Origin: VRUE01 sp963742535
Lineage (GTDB): Bacteria; Actinomycetota; Thermoleophilia; Solirubrobacterales; 70-9
NCBI GenBank assembly: GCA_963742535.1
Contig: CAVUMC010000002.1
Span: 2,108,001-2,172,000, forward strand
Direction: 5' to 3'
Length of the DNA: 64,000 bases
Position numbers and translations under genes: made by a program. Under the pieces are notes generated by a model. That model had not been told where the DNA came from and searched no databases. It saw only the letters and a list, made by a program, of their open reading frames with translations. Below are positions 16,284-26,631 of the stretch, piece after piece (position 1 is the stretch's first letter; every line of letters starts with the position of its first letter).

Positions 16284-17782
16284 CCCGTTACCGCCATCTG
16301 ATCACCGATGAAAACCGCAAGTGGTGGACGCTCGGAGCGATGTGCTTCGCGCTGTTCATGATCATGCTCGACAACACGGTGGTCAACGTTGCGCTGCCGT
16401 CGATCCAGAAAGACCTCCACGCCTCGATCTCCGGCCTCGAGTGGACGATCAACGGCTACACGCTCTCCTTCGCCGTGCTCCTCGCCACCGGCGGGCGGCT
16501 CGGCGACATTTTCGGCCGGCGCCGCATGTTCCTCTTCGGGGTGATCATCTTCGCCGTCTCCTCGGCGACTGCCGGGCTCGCTGCCAACTCGACCGACCTG
16601 GTGATCAGCCGGGTCGTGCAGGGTGTCGGCGCGGCGCTGATGATGCCGGCGACGCTCTCGATCATCACCGACGCCTTTCCGGCCTCAGAGCGCGGTAAGG
16701 CGATGGGAATGTGGGCCGGGGTCTCGGCTCTCGCCCTTGCGGTCGGCCCGGTGGTGGGCGGTGCTCTGACCGAGCACGTCAGCTGGCGAGCGATCTTCTA
16801 CCTCAACATCCCGGTCGCGATCGGCGCCGTCGCTGCTTCGCTCTTCGCCGTGCGGGAGTCGCGCGACAACACGGTTGGCCGTGAGGTCGACTACGCCGGC
16901 GTCGCGCTGCTTACAGGTGCGCTAACGGCGCTGATCCTCGCTCTGGTCGAGGGCAACGCGTGGGGCTGGGGCTCGAGCGAGATCATTGCCTTGCTGATCG
17001 GCGCCGTCGTCGGCCTGGTCGCTTTTGTCGCGGTCGAGCTGCGGGTCAAGGTGCCGATGGTCGAATTCCGCTTCTTCTCCGATCGCAACTTCCTCGGCGC
17101 CGTGGTCGTCGCCCTGATCGTCTCCTTCTCGATGCTGGGCGTCTTCTTCTTCCTCGCCCTCTACATGCAGGACATCCTCGGCTACTCGCCGCTGGAGGCG
17201 GGAATTCGCTTCCTGCCCTCGACCCTGATGATCGTTGGCGTCGCCCCTGTTGCGGGGCGACTGGCGGATCGCTACGGGCCGCGCTGGCTGATCGCCGCTG
17301 GGCTCGCCATCGTCGCCGCCTCGCTCTACAGCTTCAGCGGCATTGCGGTCAATTCCAGCTACCTCGACCTGCTGCCCGGCTTCATGCTGCTCGGCATCGG
17401 CATCGCGCTGACGATGTCGCCGATGACCAGCGCCGCGATGAACGCGGTCCCGGTCGAGAAGGCCGGGATCGCCTCGGGCGTGCTCTCGATGTTTCGCATG
17501 GTCGGCGGCAGCCTCGGGGTCGCCGTCACCGGCGCGATCTTCCAGAGCTCGGTCGGCACGACCAACTTTGCCGAAGCAAGTCCGCAGCAGTTCGTCGATG
17601 CGCTCGGTCAGGCGATGGCGATCTGCTCCGCCTTCGCTTTGCTCGGCGCGCTGATCGGTGCGGTGGCGATCCGGGCGAAGCGCGACACGCTCAGCGACGA
17701 GGCGACTGAGGCCGCGGTCAACTTCGGTGGCGAGGAGCTCGCTGGGCGCGAGGTCGTCGCCGCGGGCGAGACCGCTGCTTAA
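16280..17782 (+). CDS. MFS multidrug exporter, DHA2 (EmrB/QacA) family
   Basis: The 500-residue permease has 14 predicted helices. Motif A variants (GGRLGDIFGRRRMF near 70, and AGRLADRYGPRW near 325) and motif C-like GPVVGGALTEHVSWRAIFYLN (about 155-175) place it in the DHA2 proton-driven drug exporter group. TMs 1 region carries DNTVVNVALPSIQKDL, also typical. The TTG start has a strong ribosome-binding site (GGAGGT) inside the end of marR. Likely substrates are toxic organic compounds sensed by the MarR partner. Confidence 0.92.
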   Translation: MTRYRHLITDENRKWWTLGAMCFALFMIMLDNTVVNVALPSIQKDLHASISGLEWTINGYTLSFAVLLATGGRLGDIFGRRRMFLFGVIIFAVSSATAGLAANSTDLVISRVVQGVGAALMMPATLSIITDAFPASERGKAMGMWAGVSALALAVGPVVGGALTEHVSWRAIFYLNIPVAIGAVAASLFAVRESRDNTVGREVDYAGVALLTGALTALILALVEGNAWGWGSSEIIALLIGAVVGLVAFVAVELRVKVPMVEFRFFSDRNFLGAVVVALIVSFSMLGVFFFLALYMQDILGYSPLEAGIRFLPSTLMIVGVAPVAGRLADRYGPRWLIAAGLAIVAASLYSFSGIAVNSSYLDLLPGFMLLGIGIALTMSPMTSAAMNAVPVEKAGIASGVLSMFRMVGGSLGVAVTGAIFQSSVGTTNFAEASPQQFVDALGQAMAICSAFALLGALIGAVAIRAKRDTLSDEATEAAVNFGGEELAGREVVAAGETAA

Positions 17783-17808
17783 TTCGGTCGGGCTGAAAAG
17801 CTGCCGGC

Positions 17809-18480
17809 ATGCAGATCCTGCTGCCGCCCTCGGAAGGGAAGGCAAAGCCCGAGGGCGGCGAGCCAGTCGACCTCAGCTCGCTCGTCTTCGCTGACGAGTT
17901 GAGCGTGAAACGCAAAAAACTGATCCGCGCTTTCGACCCGAAGCTGCTGAAAGTGCCGGCGGCCCCGGCGGCCGAGGTCTACACCGGCGTGCTCTACGGG
18001 CGGCTCGACCTGGCGGGGCTGACGTCGCCGGCGAAGCGGCGGGCAACGAAGCGGGTGCTGATCTCCAGCGCCCTCTGGGGGTTCGTGCGGCCGGAGGACC
18101 GGATCCCGTACTACAAGCTGCCGCCCTCGACCAAGCTCGACGGCATCGGCCCGCTGGCCGCCTGGTGGCGCGAGGCGCTGGCGGCGGCGATGCCGGACGC
18201 GGCGGGGGAGACGATCGTCGACATGCGCTCGGGTGCCTACGTCGCCGCCTGGAAGCCGAAGCAGGCGACGCTGTTGGCGGTGCGTGCCTTTAGCGAGGAG
18301 AAGGGCGAGCGCAAAGCGGTCTCGCATATGGCGAAGGCGGTGCGGGGCGACGTGGCGCGGGCGCTGCTGCTTGCCAAGCGTGAGCCGAAGACGCCGGATG
18401 AGGTCGCCACGGTCGCGAGCGAGGCCGGCTTCGAGGTCGAGCTGACGCCGGCGAGCCTCGACGTGATCGTGGAAACCTGA
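17809..18480 (+). CDS. yaaA: YaaA-family peroxide stress protein
   Basis: The 223-residue protein starts MQILLPPSEGKA, the N-terminal hallmark of YaaA (UPF0246), and contains YTGVLYGRLD, LISSALWGFVRPEDRIPYYKL and VDMRSGAYVAAW. In E. coli YaaA lowers free iron and limits oxidative damage during peroxide stress, and the fold is a DNA-binding type. It is slightly shorter than the E. coli protein (about 258). It is 26 bases after the MFS gene and may share its transcript, but has its own ATG. Confidence 0.88.
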   Translation: MQILLPPSEGKAKPEGGEPVDLSSLVFADELSVKRKKLIRAFDPKLLKVPAAPAAEVYTGVLYGRLDLAGLTSPAKRRATKRVLISSALWGFVRPEDRIPYYKLPPSTKLDGIGPLAAWWREALAAAMPDAAGETIVDMRSGAYVAAWKPKQATLLAVRAFSEEKGERKAVSHMAKAVRGDVARALLLAKREPKTPDEVATVASEAGFEVELTPASLDVIVET

Positions 18481-18485
18481 TCGGT

Positions 18486-18504
18486 TGACACCCCTATGGG
18501 GTCA
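18486..18504. terminator. Short hairpin between yaaA and bioD
   Basis: TGACACCCC and GGGGTCA pair around a TAT loop, with a two-base bulge. The hairpin lies just after yaaA and before the end of the convergent bioD gene, so it could serve either direction. No T-run follows. Confidence 0.4.
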
Positions 18505-18551
18505 TAAATCGATCAGGTGTAGGTTGGGAATCGAGGCAGTTGCTCTCTGAA

Positions 18552-19211
18552 TCAGGCGGGCGAGTCGATATCGAGCTCGGGCCAGGTCTCAGGCGCGGTT
18601 AGGTCGAGCCATGGGAGGACCTCGACGCTCGCCTCGCCCAAATCTTCGATCGTTTCCCGATTCGAGCGTTCAATCGCGCTGGGCTCCTCGGGCCAGGGCG
18701 TGAGCACTGCCGCGGCAACGTCGAGGCCGGCGGTCCGGGCGGACTCCAGTGTCAGCAGCGTGTGGTTGATCGTGCCGAGCCCGGGCGAGGCAGCGACGAT
18801 CACCGGCAGTCCGAGGTCCACGGCGAGGTTCCGCACCAGGTAATCGCTGGAGAGAGGGACCAAGAGACCGCCTACTCCCTCGCAGATGAGAACGTCGCAT
18901 CTCGCAGCCGCGGCCCGAGCACCTACACGCAGGCGCTCGGGGTCAATCTCATCGCCTGCCTGCGCCGCGGCGAGGTGTGGCGAGGCGGGGGGGCCGTAGC
19001 GATAGGGAGCGATCTCGTCGTCGCTTTGCTCCGAACCGGCCGCGCGGCGCAACAGAGCATGATCGGTCTCGCCGGGGTCATCTAGTCCGGTCACTGCCGG
19101 CTTGAAGACGGCGACGCCTGCGCCGCTGTTCGCCAAGGTCCGCGCCAGCGTTGCCGCGACCACCGTCTTGCCGACCTCGGTGCCGGTGCCGGTGACGAAA
19201 AAGCCGCGCAA
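18552..19211 (-). CDS. bioD: Dethiobiotin synthetase
   Basis: The 219-residue enzyme closes the ureido ring of biotin, using ATP and CO2 on 7,8-diaminopelargonate. The P-loop is FFVTGTGTEVGKTVVAATLA at residues 4-23; Lys in FKPAVTGL near 37 and GVGGLLVPLSSDYLVRNLAVDL near 115-135 are also typical. It starts with TTG three bases after the bioF stop, so it belongs to the bioB-bioF-bioD unit. Length is normal. Confidence 0.93.
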   Translation of the reverse strand: MRGFFVTGTGTEVGKTVVAATLARTLANSGAGVAVFKPAVTGLDDPGETDHALLRRAAGSEQSDDEIAPYRYGPPASPHLAAAQAGDEIDPERLRVGARAAAARCDVLICEGVGGLLVPLSSDYLVRNLAVDLGLPVIVAASPGLGTINHTLLTLESARTAGLDVAAAVLTPWPEEPSAIERSNRETIEDLGEASVEVLPWLDLTAPETWPELDIDSPA

Positions 19212-19214
19212 GGG

Positions 19215-20410
<1,196 letters not shown>

Positions 20411-20414
<4 letters not shown>

Positions 20415-21559
20415 GCCGCAGGGGCCGCGGTGCTGGAAGCCTTGTCCGGATACGGAGGGGGCTTCTTCGTCTTCTTGATCACCCGCAGCTGGGTCGAGGG
20501 GTCCCAGAAATTGGCCTCGTCCTGATGGTCGATCAGCTCGTCCATCGGCGTCGCCGGGGTCTCTCCCGCGAGCCAGCCGTCGCGGTTGTCGGGGCGGGGG
20601 TTGGCGCCGTTGTCGGTCTGGCGGGCGACGTTGAGGCCGAGCTCCTCGAACATTGCCCGGTCGTCCTCGGGTTCAGCGCCCAGCGTGGTGAGGAAGTTGC
20701 CCATCATCACCCCGTTAAGGCCGGCCTTGACCGCCAGTGGCTGCAGGTCACCGAGGTTCTCGACTCGGCCGCCGCAGAGGCGAAAGAGGGCACCGGGGAT
20801 GATCAGACGGAAGATCGCCACCCACTTGACTACCTCCCAGGCGTCCATCAGCGGCCGCTCGCCGAACTTGGTGCCGGTCCGTGGGTTGAGCAGGTTGATC
20901 GGCACCGAAGTTGGGTTGATCTCGGAAAGCTCGAAGGCCATCTCAACCCGCTGCCTGGGCGACTCGCCGAGGTTGAGGATGCCGCCGACGCAGGTCTCCA
21001 GACCGGCCTCCTTGACCGCCTGGATCGTGCGCAGGCGGCCCTCGTAGCGGACCGTGGTCGAGACCTCGGGGTAGTAGGAACGCGCCGACTCGACGTTGTG
21101 GTGGACGCGCTGGATGCCGGCCTCACGCAGGCGCTTGGCCCGCTCCGCCGACATGTGGCCGATCGACGCGCAGCGCTTCAGGTTGGTTTGCTCGGCGACG
21201 AGTTCGGCGCCCTCGAGGATTTTCTCGAAGTCCCGTTTGGAGAGCCCCTGGCCTTGGGTGACCATGCAGAAGCGGTGGGCGCCGGCTGCCTCGGCCGCTT
21301 TCGCGTGTTCGAGAATCTGCTCCGGCTCCATCATCGCGTGCATCGGCGTGTCCGCCTCGGCGTAGCGCGACTGGGCGCAGAAGCCGCAGTCCTCGGCGCA
21401 GCCGCCAGACTTGGCATTGACCAGCGAGCACATGTCGGTCGAGTTGCCGAAGTTCTCGCGCCGCACCGCCCAGGCCCGCTCAACCAGCTCACCGATCTCC
21501 TCATGAGTCGTCAGTTCGCCGAGGGCGAGAGCTTCCTCGAAGGGGATCAGGGAGGGCAT
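20411..21559 (-). CDS. bioB: Biotin synthase
   Basis: The 382-residue radical SAM enzyme inserts sulfur into dethiobiotin. The CxxxCxxC motif is Cys54, Cys58, Cys61 (GGCAEDCGFCAQS), binding the [4Fe-4S] cluster. Further signatures include HNVESARSYYPEV and GGILNLGESPRQRVEMAFEL, and RLCGGRVENLG near residue 275, where the Arg ligates the second cluster. It is longer than E. coli BioB (346) through a C-terminal tail with KKTKKPPP. I used the ATG at 21559; the long upstream frame is antisense to the GH3 gene. Confidence 0.95.
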
Positions 21560-21637
21560 TCGGCGCAAGGCTAGGTACCGCCCCGGACGGGCCGACGCGC
21601 CCGGGTCGGGGCGTTTGCGTACCCATAGGCTGGCGGC

Positions 21638-22774
21638 GTGGGGACTGGATTGGCGAGACGCAGGCGGATCGCGGTGGGCGTCATCGCCGGCCTGGCGATC
21701 GTGGCCTTTGCCTTCGGTGCCGTACTCAGCGAGCGGGGCTCGCCGCCACCCGTGACCAGCATCGCCTCGCAGCTTTCGCTGCGCCGCTTGGTCGGAGAGC
21801 GCCTTATCGCGGGCTTCTCCGGGACCGAGCTGCCGGTGTCGCTGCGGCGGATGGTCCATCGCGGGGAACTGGCCGGGCTGGTCTTCTTCGAAGAAAACCT
21901 GCCCGATCGCGCTACCGCCGAGCGGCTCAGCGCCGAGATTCAGGCGATCCCCCGTCCGCGGGGATTGCGCGATCCACTCCTGTTGATGGTCGATCAGGAG
22001 GGCGGGCTGGTAAAGCGCCTCGACAGCGCCCCGACACTTTCCGCCGCGCAGATGGGCACGGCGGGCGCGCGTGTGAGCCGCCAGCAAGGCCGCGCTACGG
22101 CAGCCGGTCTGCACCGGGCGGGGATCAACACCGATCTCGCCCCGGTGCTCGACATTGCCCGCGAGGGCGGGACGATCGCCGAAACGGAACGGGGGTTCGG
22201 TACCACAGCGGCGGAGGTGGCAGCTACGGCCATTCCCTTCGCCGAAGGTCTGCAGGAGGGCGGGGTCGTCGCCACCGCGAAGCATTTTCCCGGCCTCGGG
22301 GCCGCGGGTGAAAACACCGACTTCGCCGCGCAGCGCATCGACCTCTCCAAGCGGGAGCTGCGCGCCATCGATGAGCTTCCCTACCGTCGCTTCATCGCCG
22401 TGGGCGGCGGGATGGTGATGCTCGGCACGGCGATCTACCCGGCTTTCTCACCGCGACCCGCGGCCTTCGCCAGGTCGATCGCCACGGGTGAGCTGCGCCG
22501 CCGGCTCGGCTTCGAGGGCGTCTCGATAACCGACGCGCTCGAATCGGCGGCGGTGCGCGATTTCGGTGGGTCGGATGCCGCCGCCCTGGCCGCGACCTCG
22601 GCGGGAACCGACCTGCTCCTCTTCACCGACTACCGAACTGCCGCTGTCGCGGGCGCCAGTCTCGTGCGCAAGCTGCGACGCGACCGCTCGGCTCGCTCCG
22701 CTTTCGAGACCTCGGCCAGCCGCGTGCTGCGGCTCCGCCACTCGTTCGCGGCTAAACGCGATCGCCGACGCTGA
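21638..22774 (+). CDS. GH3 beta-N-acetylhexosaminidase-like protein, LpqI/NagZ type
   Basis: The 378-residue protein has an N-terminal signal-anchor (residues 10-31) and a GH3 TIM-barrel. ATAKHFPGLGAAGENTDFA corresponds to the KHFPG loop, and GVSITDALES near residue 300 holds the nucleophile Asp. In NagZ the loop carries an Asp-Ser-His acid/base group; here it reads ENTDF, the form I know from actinobacterial LpqI-like enzymes. These remove N-acetylglucosamine from muropeptides, so a role in cell-wall recycling on the outer face of the membrane is likely. GTG start, divergent from bioB. Confidence 0.82.
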   Translation: MGTGLARRRRIAVGVIAGLAIVAFAFGAVLSERGSPPPVTSIASQLSLRRLVGERLIAGFSGTELPVSLRRMVHRGELAGLVFFEENLPDRATAERLSAEIQAIPRPRGLRDPLLLMVDQEGGLVKRLDSAPTLSAAQMGTAGARVSRQQGRATAAGLHRAGINTDLAPVLDIAREGGTIAETERGFGTTAAEVAATAIPFAEGLQEGGVVATAKHFPGLGAAGENTDFAAQRIDLSKRELRAIDELPYRRFIAVGGGMVMLGTAIYPAFSPRPAAFARSIATGELRRRLGFEGVSITDALESAAVRDFGGSDAAALAATSAGTDLLLFTDYRTAAVAGASLVRKLRRDRSARSAFETSASRVLRLRHSFAAKRDRRR

Positions 22775-24311
22775 GCTTTAACTCGCTTGAGTTCGGCTCG
22801 GGCGTGGTCTCGTCGAAGAGTCGCACCCGGTCGCGCCCCGAGCCCTTCGCCGCGTACATCGCCGCATCGGCGCGGCCCAGCACCAACTCGTAGCTCAGCC
22901 GCTGGCCGCTGCCGAAGGGAGCAACCCCGATGCTGGCCGTGATCGGCGGCACTTCCGGCTCGCTTTCCATCTGCTCGCGAATCGCGGCGGCGATCTCATC
23001 GGCCACCTCCTCCGCCTCGTCAAGCTCGCAGCGGGGGAGGACGACGGCGAACTCGTCACCGCCGAGCCGGGCAAGCAGATCGGTCTCGCGGGCGCGGCCG
23101 CGCAGGACGTCGGCGATCTCGGTCAGCACCCGGTCCCCTGCGGGGTGGCCGAGCGTGTCATTGACCTGCTTGAAGTGGTCGAGGTCGAGCATCAACAGGG
23201 CGCCGGGCACCCCGTAGCGATGACTGCGGGCCAGCTCGGTGCGCAGGTCTTCCTCGAAGCGGCGGCGGTTCCTCAGCCCGGTGAGCGGATCGTGGCTGGC
23301 CTCGCGAGCCAGCTCGTGCATCCGTTCGCTGCGACTCCAGACCAGCACCAGCGCCGCCAGCAGGCCGGCGAGGGAGATGCCGACGATGGCGATCATCACC
23401 GGCAGGTCGACGCCGGGCGAGTTCGGGTCGCGCACCCGCAGCACCCAAGTTCGGTTGACGATCCGGATCGGCGCGGTGGCGCTCTCGTCAGCGGGGAGAT
23501 CCCTACCCGAGATCGAGTGGCCCTGCTCGAAGAGAGCGGCCTGGACCCCGTGGGGGAGCGCTGTGGTCGCCGCTCGGGCGAGGTCGGGTACGTGGAAGGA
23601 GCCGACCGCGTAGCCGAACAGCGCGGCGCGGCGCTGAGCGGCGGTGCCGGTCGGGGCGCCGTCGCGATAGACGGGACGGAAGACGTTGATTCCGGTACCG
23701 CCGGCGGGCAGGCGCATCACCGGAGTCACCGTCACTTTTCCGCTGGCGCGAGCCGCGTGCAGGTAACGGCCGCGCAGGGCGTCGCTGCCGATGTCGTAGC
23801 CGTAGGGCATATGCACCGCAAGGCCGGTGACGGTCGCCGCGTCGATCAAGGGGAAGTAGACGCTGCGTCGGGCGGCGGGGCGCATCTCGCCCAGCGGGCC
23901 CCGTTCGAGGATTGGCAGGTGGTAGCGGCGTTCGAACTCGGCGCGGTCGGCATCGGGCACCACGCGGAGGAAGCCGGTCGCGGCGAGACCGCCCGAGTGC
24001 AGCAGCGAATCGGCGATCACGTCGAACTCGTGGGGGGTGAAGTTGCCCTCCGCCCGGTAGAAGGCGGCGGCGCTGCTCAGCTGCCCGACTGAGAGCGCGG
24101 CGAGCGCTTCGGCCTGGTGAGCGGCGCGGACCGCGTCGCTCTTTTGCTGTGCCTCGAAGTTGTCGCGTTCGCGCTCGTGCACGACCAGGGCAACCGCGAT
24201 CGAACCGATCGCAATCGCGATCGCCACGGCAAAGCCAAGCCAAAAACGGGTGCGCATCTTCTTCTTGTCGGCCGCTGCCCGCTCCGCCTCAATCGACGGG
24301 CGTATTTGCAA
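22752..24311 (-). CDS. CHASE-domain diguanylate cyclase
   Basis: The 519-residue protein has one membrane helix near residues 25-46, a CHASE-like extracytoplasmic sensor (about 75-290, with FTPHEFDVIADSLL and GFLRVVPDADRAEFERRY), a second helix (about 305-327), and a GGDEF domain (about 340-500) with intact active site LLARLGGDEFAVVL. It should make c-di-GMP from GTP. An RxxD inhibitory site is seen 5 residues before GGDEF as RETD. The TTG at 24311 follows GGGAG-like sequence and overlaps the glycosylase gene by 23 bases; the ATG at 24257 is an alternative start. Confidence 0.88.
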   Translation of the reverse strand: MQIRPSIEAERAAADKKKMRTRFWLGFAVAIAIAIGSIAVALVVHERERDNFEAQQKSDAVRAAHQAEALAALSVGQLSSAAAFYRAEGNFTPHEFDVIADSLLHSGGLAATGFLRVVPDADRAEFERRYHLPILERGPLGEMRPAARRSVYFPLIDAATVTGLAVHMPYGYDIGSDALRGRYLHAARASGKVTVTPVMRLPAGGTGINVFRPVYRDGAPTGTAAQRRAALFGYAVGSFHVPDLARAATTALPHGVQAALFEQGHSISGRDLPADESATAPIRIVNRTWVLRVRDPNSPGVDLPVMIAIVGISLAGLLAALVLVWSRSERMHELAREASHDPLTGLRNRRRFEEDLRTELARSHRYGVPGALLMLDLDHFKQVNDTLGHPAGDRVLTEIADVLRGRARETDLLARLGGDEFAVVLPRCELDEAEEVADEIAAAIREQMESEPEVPPITASIGVAPFGSGQRLSYELVLGRADAAMYAAKGSGRDRVRLFDETTPEPNSSELKLSVGDRV

Positions 24312-24924
24312 GCGACTCCCAGAGGTAGAGCGAGGCGAGGCTGCGGTGCGGTCGCCACGGCTCGCCGATCTCGATCACCTTCGTCGGCGTCGGCATCTCC
24401 TCTAGGCCGTACTCGATCTGGATCGCCTTACGGATGCCGAGGTCGCCGCCGGAGAGCACGTCGGGGCGTTCGAGGTGGAAGAGCAGGAACATCTCGGCGG
24501 TCCAGACGCCCAGGCCTCGCACGGCGACGATCTCCTCGATCACCTCCTCATCACCGAGATCCTCGAGGCGGTCGAGCTCGAGCTCGCCGTCGAGCACGTG
24601 GGTAGCGAGGTCGCGGACGTACTCGACCTTGCGCCCGGAGAGCCCGGCCGCTCGCAGGTCCTCTTCGCCCGCTTCGAGCAATTGCGCCGGGGAGGGGGGC
24701 TTGCCGCCGAAGAGCTCGAGCACGCGGCCGTAGATCGTCCGGGCCGCCTTGGTTGAGAGCTGCTGGCCGACGATCGCCCGCAACAGCGCCCCGTAGGCAT
24801 CGGCCGGCTGTTCCTCGCTGCGACGGCGCAACCGCGTCGCGATGTCGAGCTTGCCGAGGCGCTCGATCAGCGCCCCCATCGTCGGGTCGGCAGCCGCGAG
24901 CTCGCGCCGTGCCTTTGCGCTCAT
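24289..24924 (-). CDS. DNA-3-methyladenine glycosylase II-like HhH-GPD protein
   Basis: The 211-residue enzyme has the helix-hairpin-helix-GPD fold: AIVGQQLSTKAARTIYGRVLELFG (about 50-73), hairpin VRGLGVWTAEMFLLFHL (about 138-154) and the catalytic Asp in LSGGDLGIRKAI (about 162). It excises alkylated bases such as 3-methyladenine from DNA. There is no iron-sulfur cluster motif, consistent with AlkA-type rather than MutY/Nth enzymes. The ATG overlaps the crotonase stop (ATGA). Confidence 0.9.
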   Translation of the reverse strand: MSAKARRELAAADPTMGALIERLGKLDIATRLRRRSEEQPADAYGALLRAIVGQQLSTKAARTIYGRVLELFGGKPPSPAQLLEAGEEDLRAAGLSGRKVEYVRDLATHVLDGELELDRLEDLGDEEVIEEIVAVRGLGVWTAEMFLLFHLERPDVLSGGDLGIRKAIQIEYGLEEMPTPTKVIEIGEPWRPHRSLASLYLWESLANTPVD

Positions 24925-25727
24925 CGCCCTCGCCAGACGGGCTTGCGCTTCTCGGCGAAGGCTTCGATGCCCTCGCGGAAGTCCTCCGAGGAGAAGCAGG
25001 ACTCGCGCAGCGCGATCAGCCCTGCCTCCTGCTGCTCATTCAGCACCGGCGCGGCGGTGAGCAGGTCGATCGCGCTTTTGTTGCCGCGCATCGAGAGTGG
25101 TGCGTTGGCGGCGATCCCCGCAGCTAAGGCGACCGACACCTGCTCCAGCTGCTCATCCGGGACGACTTCGTGGACGAGGCCGATCTCGGCGGCGCGGGCG
25201 GCCTCGAAGTTGCGACCGGTGAGGAAGAGCTCCTTGGTGCGGGCGAGCCCGATCGTGTCGAGGAACTTGCGCAGCCCGGTGTGGCCGTAGACGAGCCCGA
25301 GCTTGACCGGCGGCATGCCGAGCTTGGCTCCGGCGGCGGCGATCCGCAGGTCGCAGGTGATTGCCAGCTCCAGCCCGCCACCAACACAAGCGCCGTTGAG
25401 CGCGGCCACGGTCGGCCAGGGGTGCGAGGCGAGCGCCTCCATCGCGGCGTGGAAGGGATGGGCGACCAGCGCCTCGGCATCGCGCTCGAAGGTCTCGGAG
25501 GGGATCGCGGCGATGTCGTAGCCGGCCGAGAAGACCGGCGGCGCCCCGGTGATCAGCAGGCAGCGCGTCTCAATGCCCTGGTCGAGACGGGGCAGGGTCT
25601 CGGCCAGCGCGTCGAGGATCTCGTGGTCGAGCGCGTTGCGTCGCTCGGGGTTGGAGATGCGGAGCCGGACGACCGCCTCGGCGGGCGAGTCGAGCAGCAG
25701 CTTGCCGCCGGCGAGCTGCTCGTTCAC
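24921..25727 (-). CDS. Enoyl-CoA hydratase/isomerase (crotonase) family protein
   Basis: The 268-residue protein has the crotonase oxyanion-hole segments FSAGYDI (about 67) and NGACVGGGLELAITCDLRI (about 106-124). Compared with rat mitochondrial hydratase, the first catalytic Glu is kept (GGGLELA) but the second, normally in a PEI motif, is replaced by proline (GMPPVKLG). It may thus be an isomerase, hydrolase or other crotonase rather than a standard hydratase. The GTG start overlaps the biotinyl-protein stop (GTGA), placing it second in a tightly coupled operon. Confidence 0.85.
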   Translation of the reverse strand: MNEQLAGGKLLLDSPAEAVVRLRISNPERRNALDHEILDALAETLPRLDQGIETRCLLITGAPPVFSAGYDIAAIPSETFERDAEALVAHPFHAAMEALASHPWPTVAALNGACVGGGLELAITCDLRIAAAGAKLGMPPVKLGLVYGHTGLRKFLDTIGLARTKELFLTGRNFEAARAAEIGLVHEVVPDEQLEQVSVALAAGIAANAPLSMRGNKSAIDLLTAAPVLNEQQEAGLIALRESCFSSEDFREGIEAFAEKRKPVWRGR

Positions 25728-25936
25728 TCCAGCACTACGAGGACGTCGCCTTCGCTGACCGACTGGCCCTCCTCGCAGCGGATCTCCTTGACGGTTCCGT
25801 CGTCTTCGGCCTCGACCGGGATCTCCATCTTCATCGACTCGAGGATCACGACCGTGTCCCCGTCCTCGATTTTGTCCCCGACCGCAACCTCGATTTTCCA
25901 AACGTTGCCGGTGATGTGCGCCTCAATGTCTGCCAT
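25724..25936 (-). CDS. Stand-alone biotinyl (biotin carboxyl carrier) domain protein
   Basis: At 70 residues the protein is just a biotinyl domain: residues 1-70 form the beta-sandwich with the modified lysine in ESMKMEIPV (near residue 36). The methionines on both sides of the lysine favour biotin over lipoate. It would carry CO2 for an acyl-CoA carboxylase. The carboxyltransferase at 49833 is a possible partner; no biotin carboxylase is in the window. It opens an operon with the crotonase, DNA glycosylase and diguanylate cyclase genes. Confidence 0.9.
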   Translation of the reverse strand: MADIEAHITGNVWKIEVAVGDKIEDGDTVVILESMKMEIPVEAEDDGTVKEIRCEEGQSVSEGDVLVVLE

Positions 25937-25956
25937 GGCGCGGGAGAATATCCGCC

Positions 25957-26631
25957 GTGTCCGACCTCGCCGTGATCGTCGCCGCCCGCAACGAGGCCGA
26001 CCGAGTAGGAGAGACGGTTGCGGCGCTGCGCTCGACCTTCCCCGGCGCGGCCGTCTGGGTTGCCGACGATGCCTCCGAGGACGGGACCGCCGAGGTGGCG
26101 ATGGCCGCCGGTGCTCGCGTCGTCAGCCGCGGCCGCCCCCACGGCAAGGGCGCGAACGTCACCGCCGCCGTCGAGGCCGCGCTCAGCGAGGCCGAGGTGC
26201 CGCCGCTCTTCCTGCTCTGCGACGGCGACCTTGGCGGCTCCGCCGCACACCTCGAGCCGCTCGTCGTCGTGGTCGAGGCCGGCGAGTGTGACCTCGCCGT
26301 CGCCGCCTTCGCCCGCCGCGAGGGCGGCGGCTTCGGCCTAGCCCTCGGCTTCGCCCATTGGGCAATCAAACGTCTATGCGGCTTCGAAGCCAACGCCCCG
26401 ATCTCCGGCCAGCGCGCCATGCGCACCGAGGTCCTGCGAGAGGTCCTTCCTTTCGCCCCCCGCTACGGCATAGAGATCGGTATGACCGTAGACGCCGTCC
26501 GCACCGGCTACCAAGTCGGCGAGTACGAGCTAGAGCTAACGCACCGCGCCACCGGCAGAAGCTTCCGCGGCTTTCTTCATCGTGGCCGTCAGCTCGTCGA
26601 CTTCGTGGGCGCCTACCGCGCCCGGGCTTAG
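25957..26631 (+). CDS. Family 2 glycosyltransferase
   Basis: The 224-residue protein starts with the GT2/GT-A Rossmann-like half: LAVIVAARNEADRVGETVAALRS, then AVWVADDASEDGTAEVA and a DxD-like CDGDLGG near residue 88. The later part (FGLALGFAHWAIKRLCGF, ISGQRAMRTEVL, YGIEIGMTVDA) resembles dolichol-phosphate-mannose or glucosyl-3-phosphoglycerate synthase-type enzymes. No membrane helix is certain. It would transfer a sugar from a nucleotide donor; the acceptor is unknown. GTG start, 20 bases from the divergent biotinyl gene. Confidence 0.8.
   Translation: MSDLAVIVAARNEADRVGETVAALRSTFPGAAVWVADDASEDGTAEVAMAAGARVVSRGRPHGKGANVTAAVEAALSEAEVPPLFLLCDGDLGGSAAHLEPLVVVVEAGECDLAVAAFARREGGGFGLALGFAHWAIKRLCGFEANAPISGQRAMRTEVLREVLPFAPRYGIEIGMTVDAVRTGYQVGEYELELTHRATGRSFRGFLHRGRQLVDFVGAYRARA

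Noticed and set aside
22290..22325. Missing Asp-Ser-His in the GH3 loop (KHFPGLGAAGENTDF) as a sign of an inactive enzyme.
   Set aside because: The NTD form is usual in actinobacterial LpqI-like enzymes and the nucleophile Asp is present.
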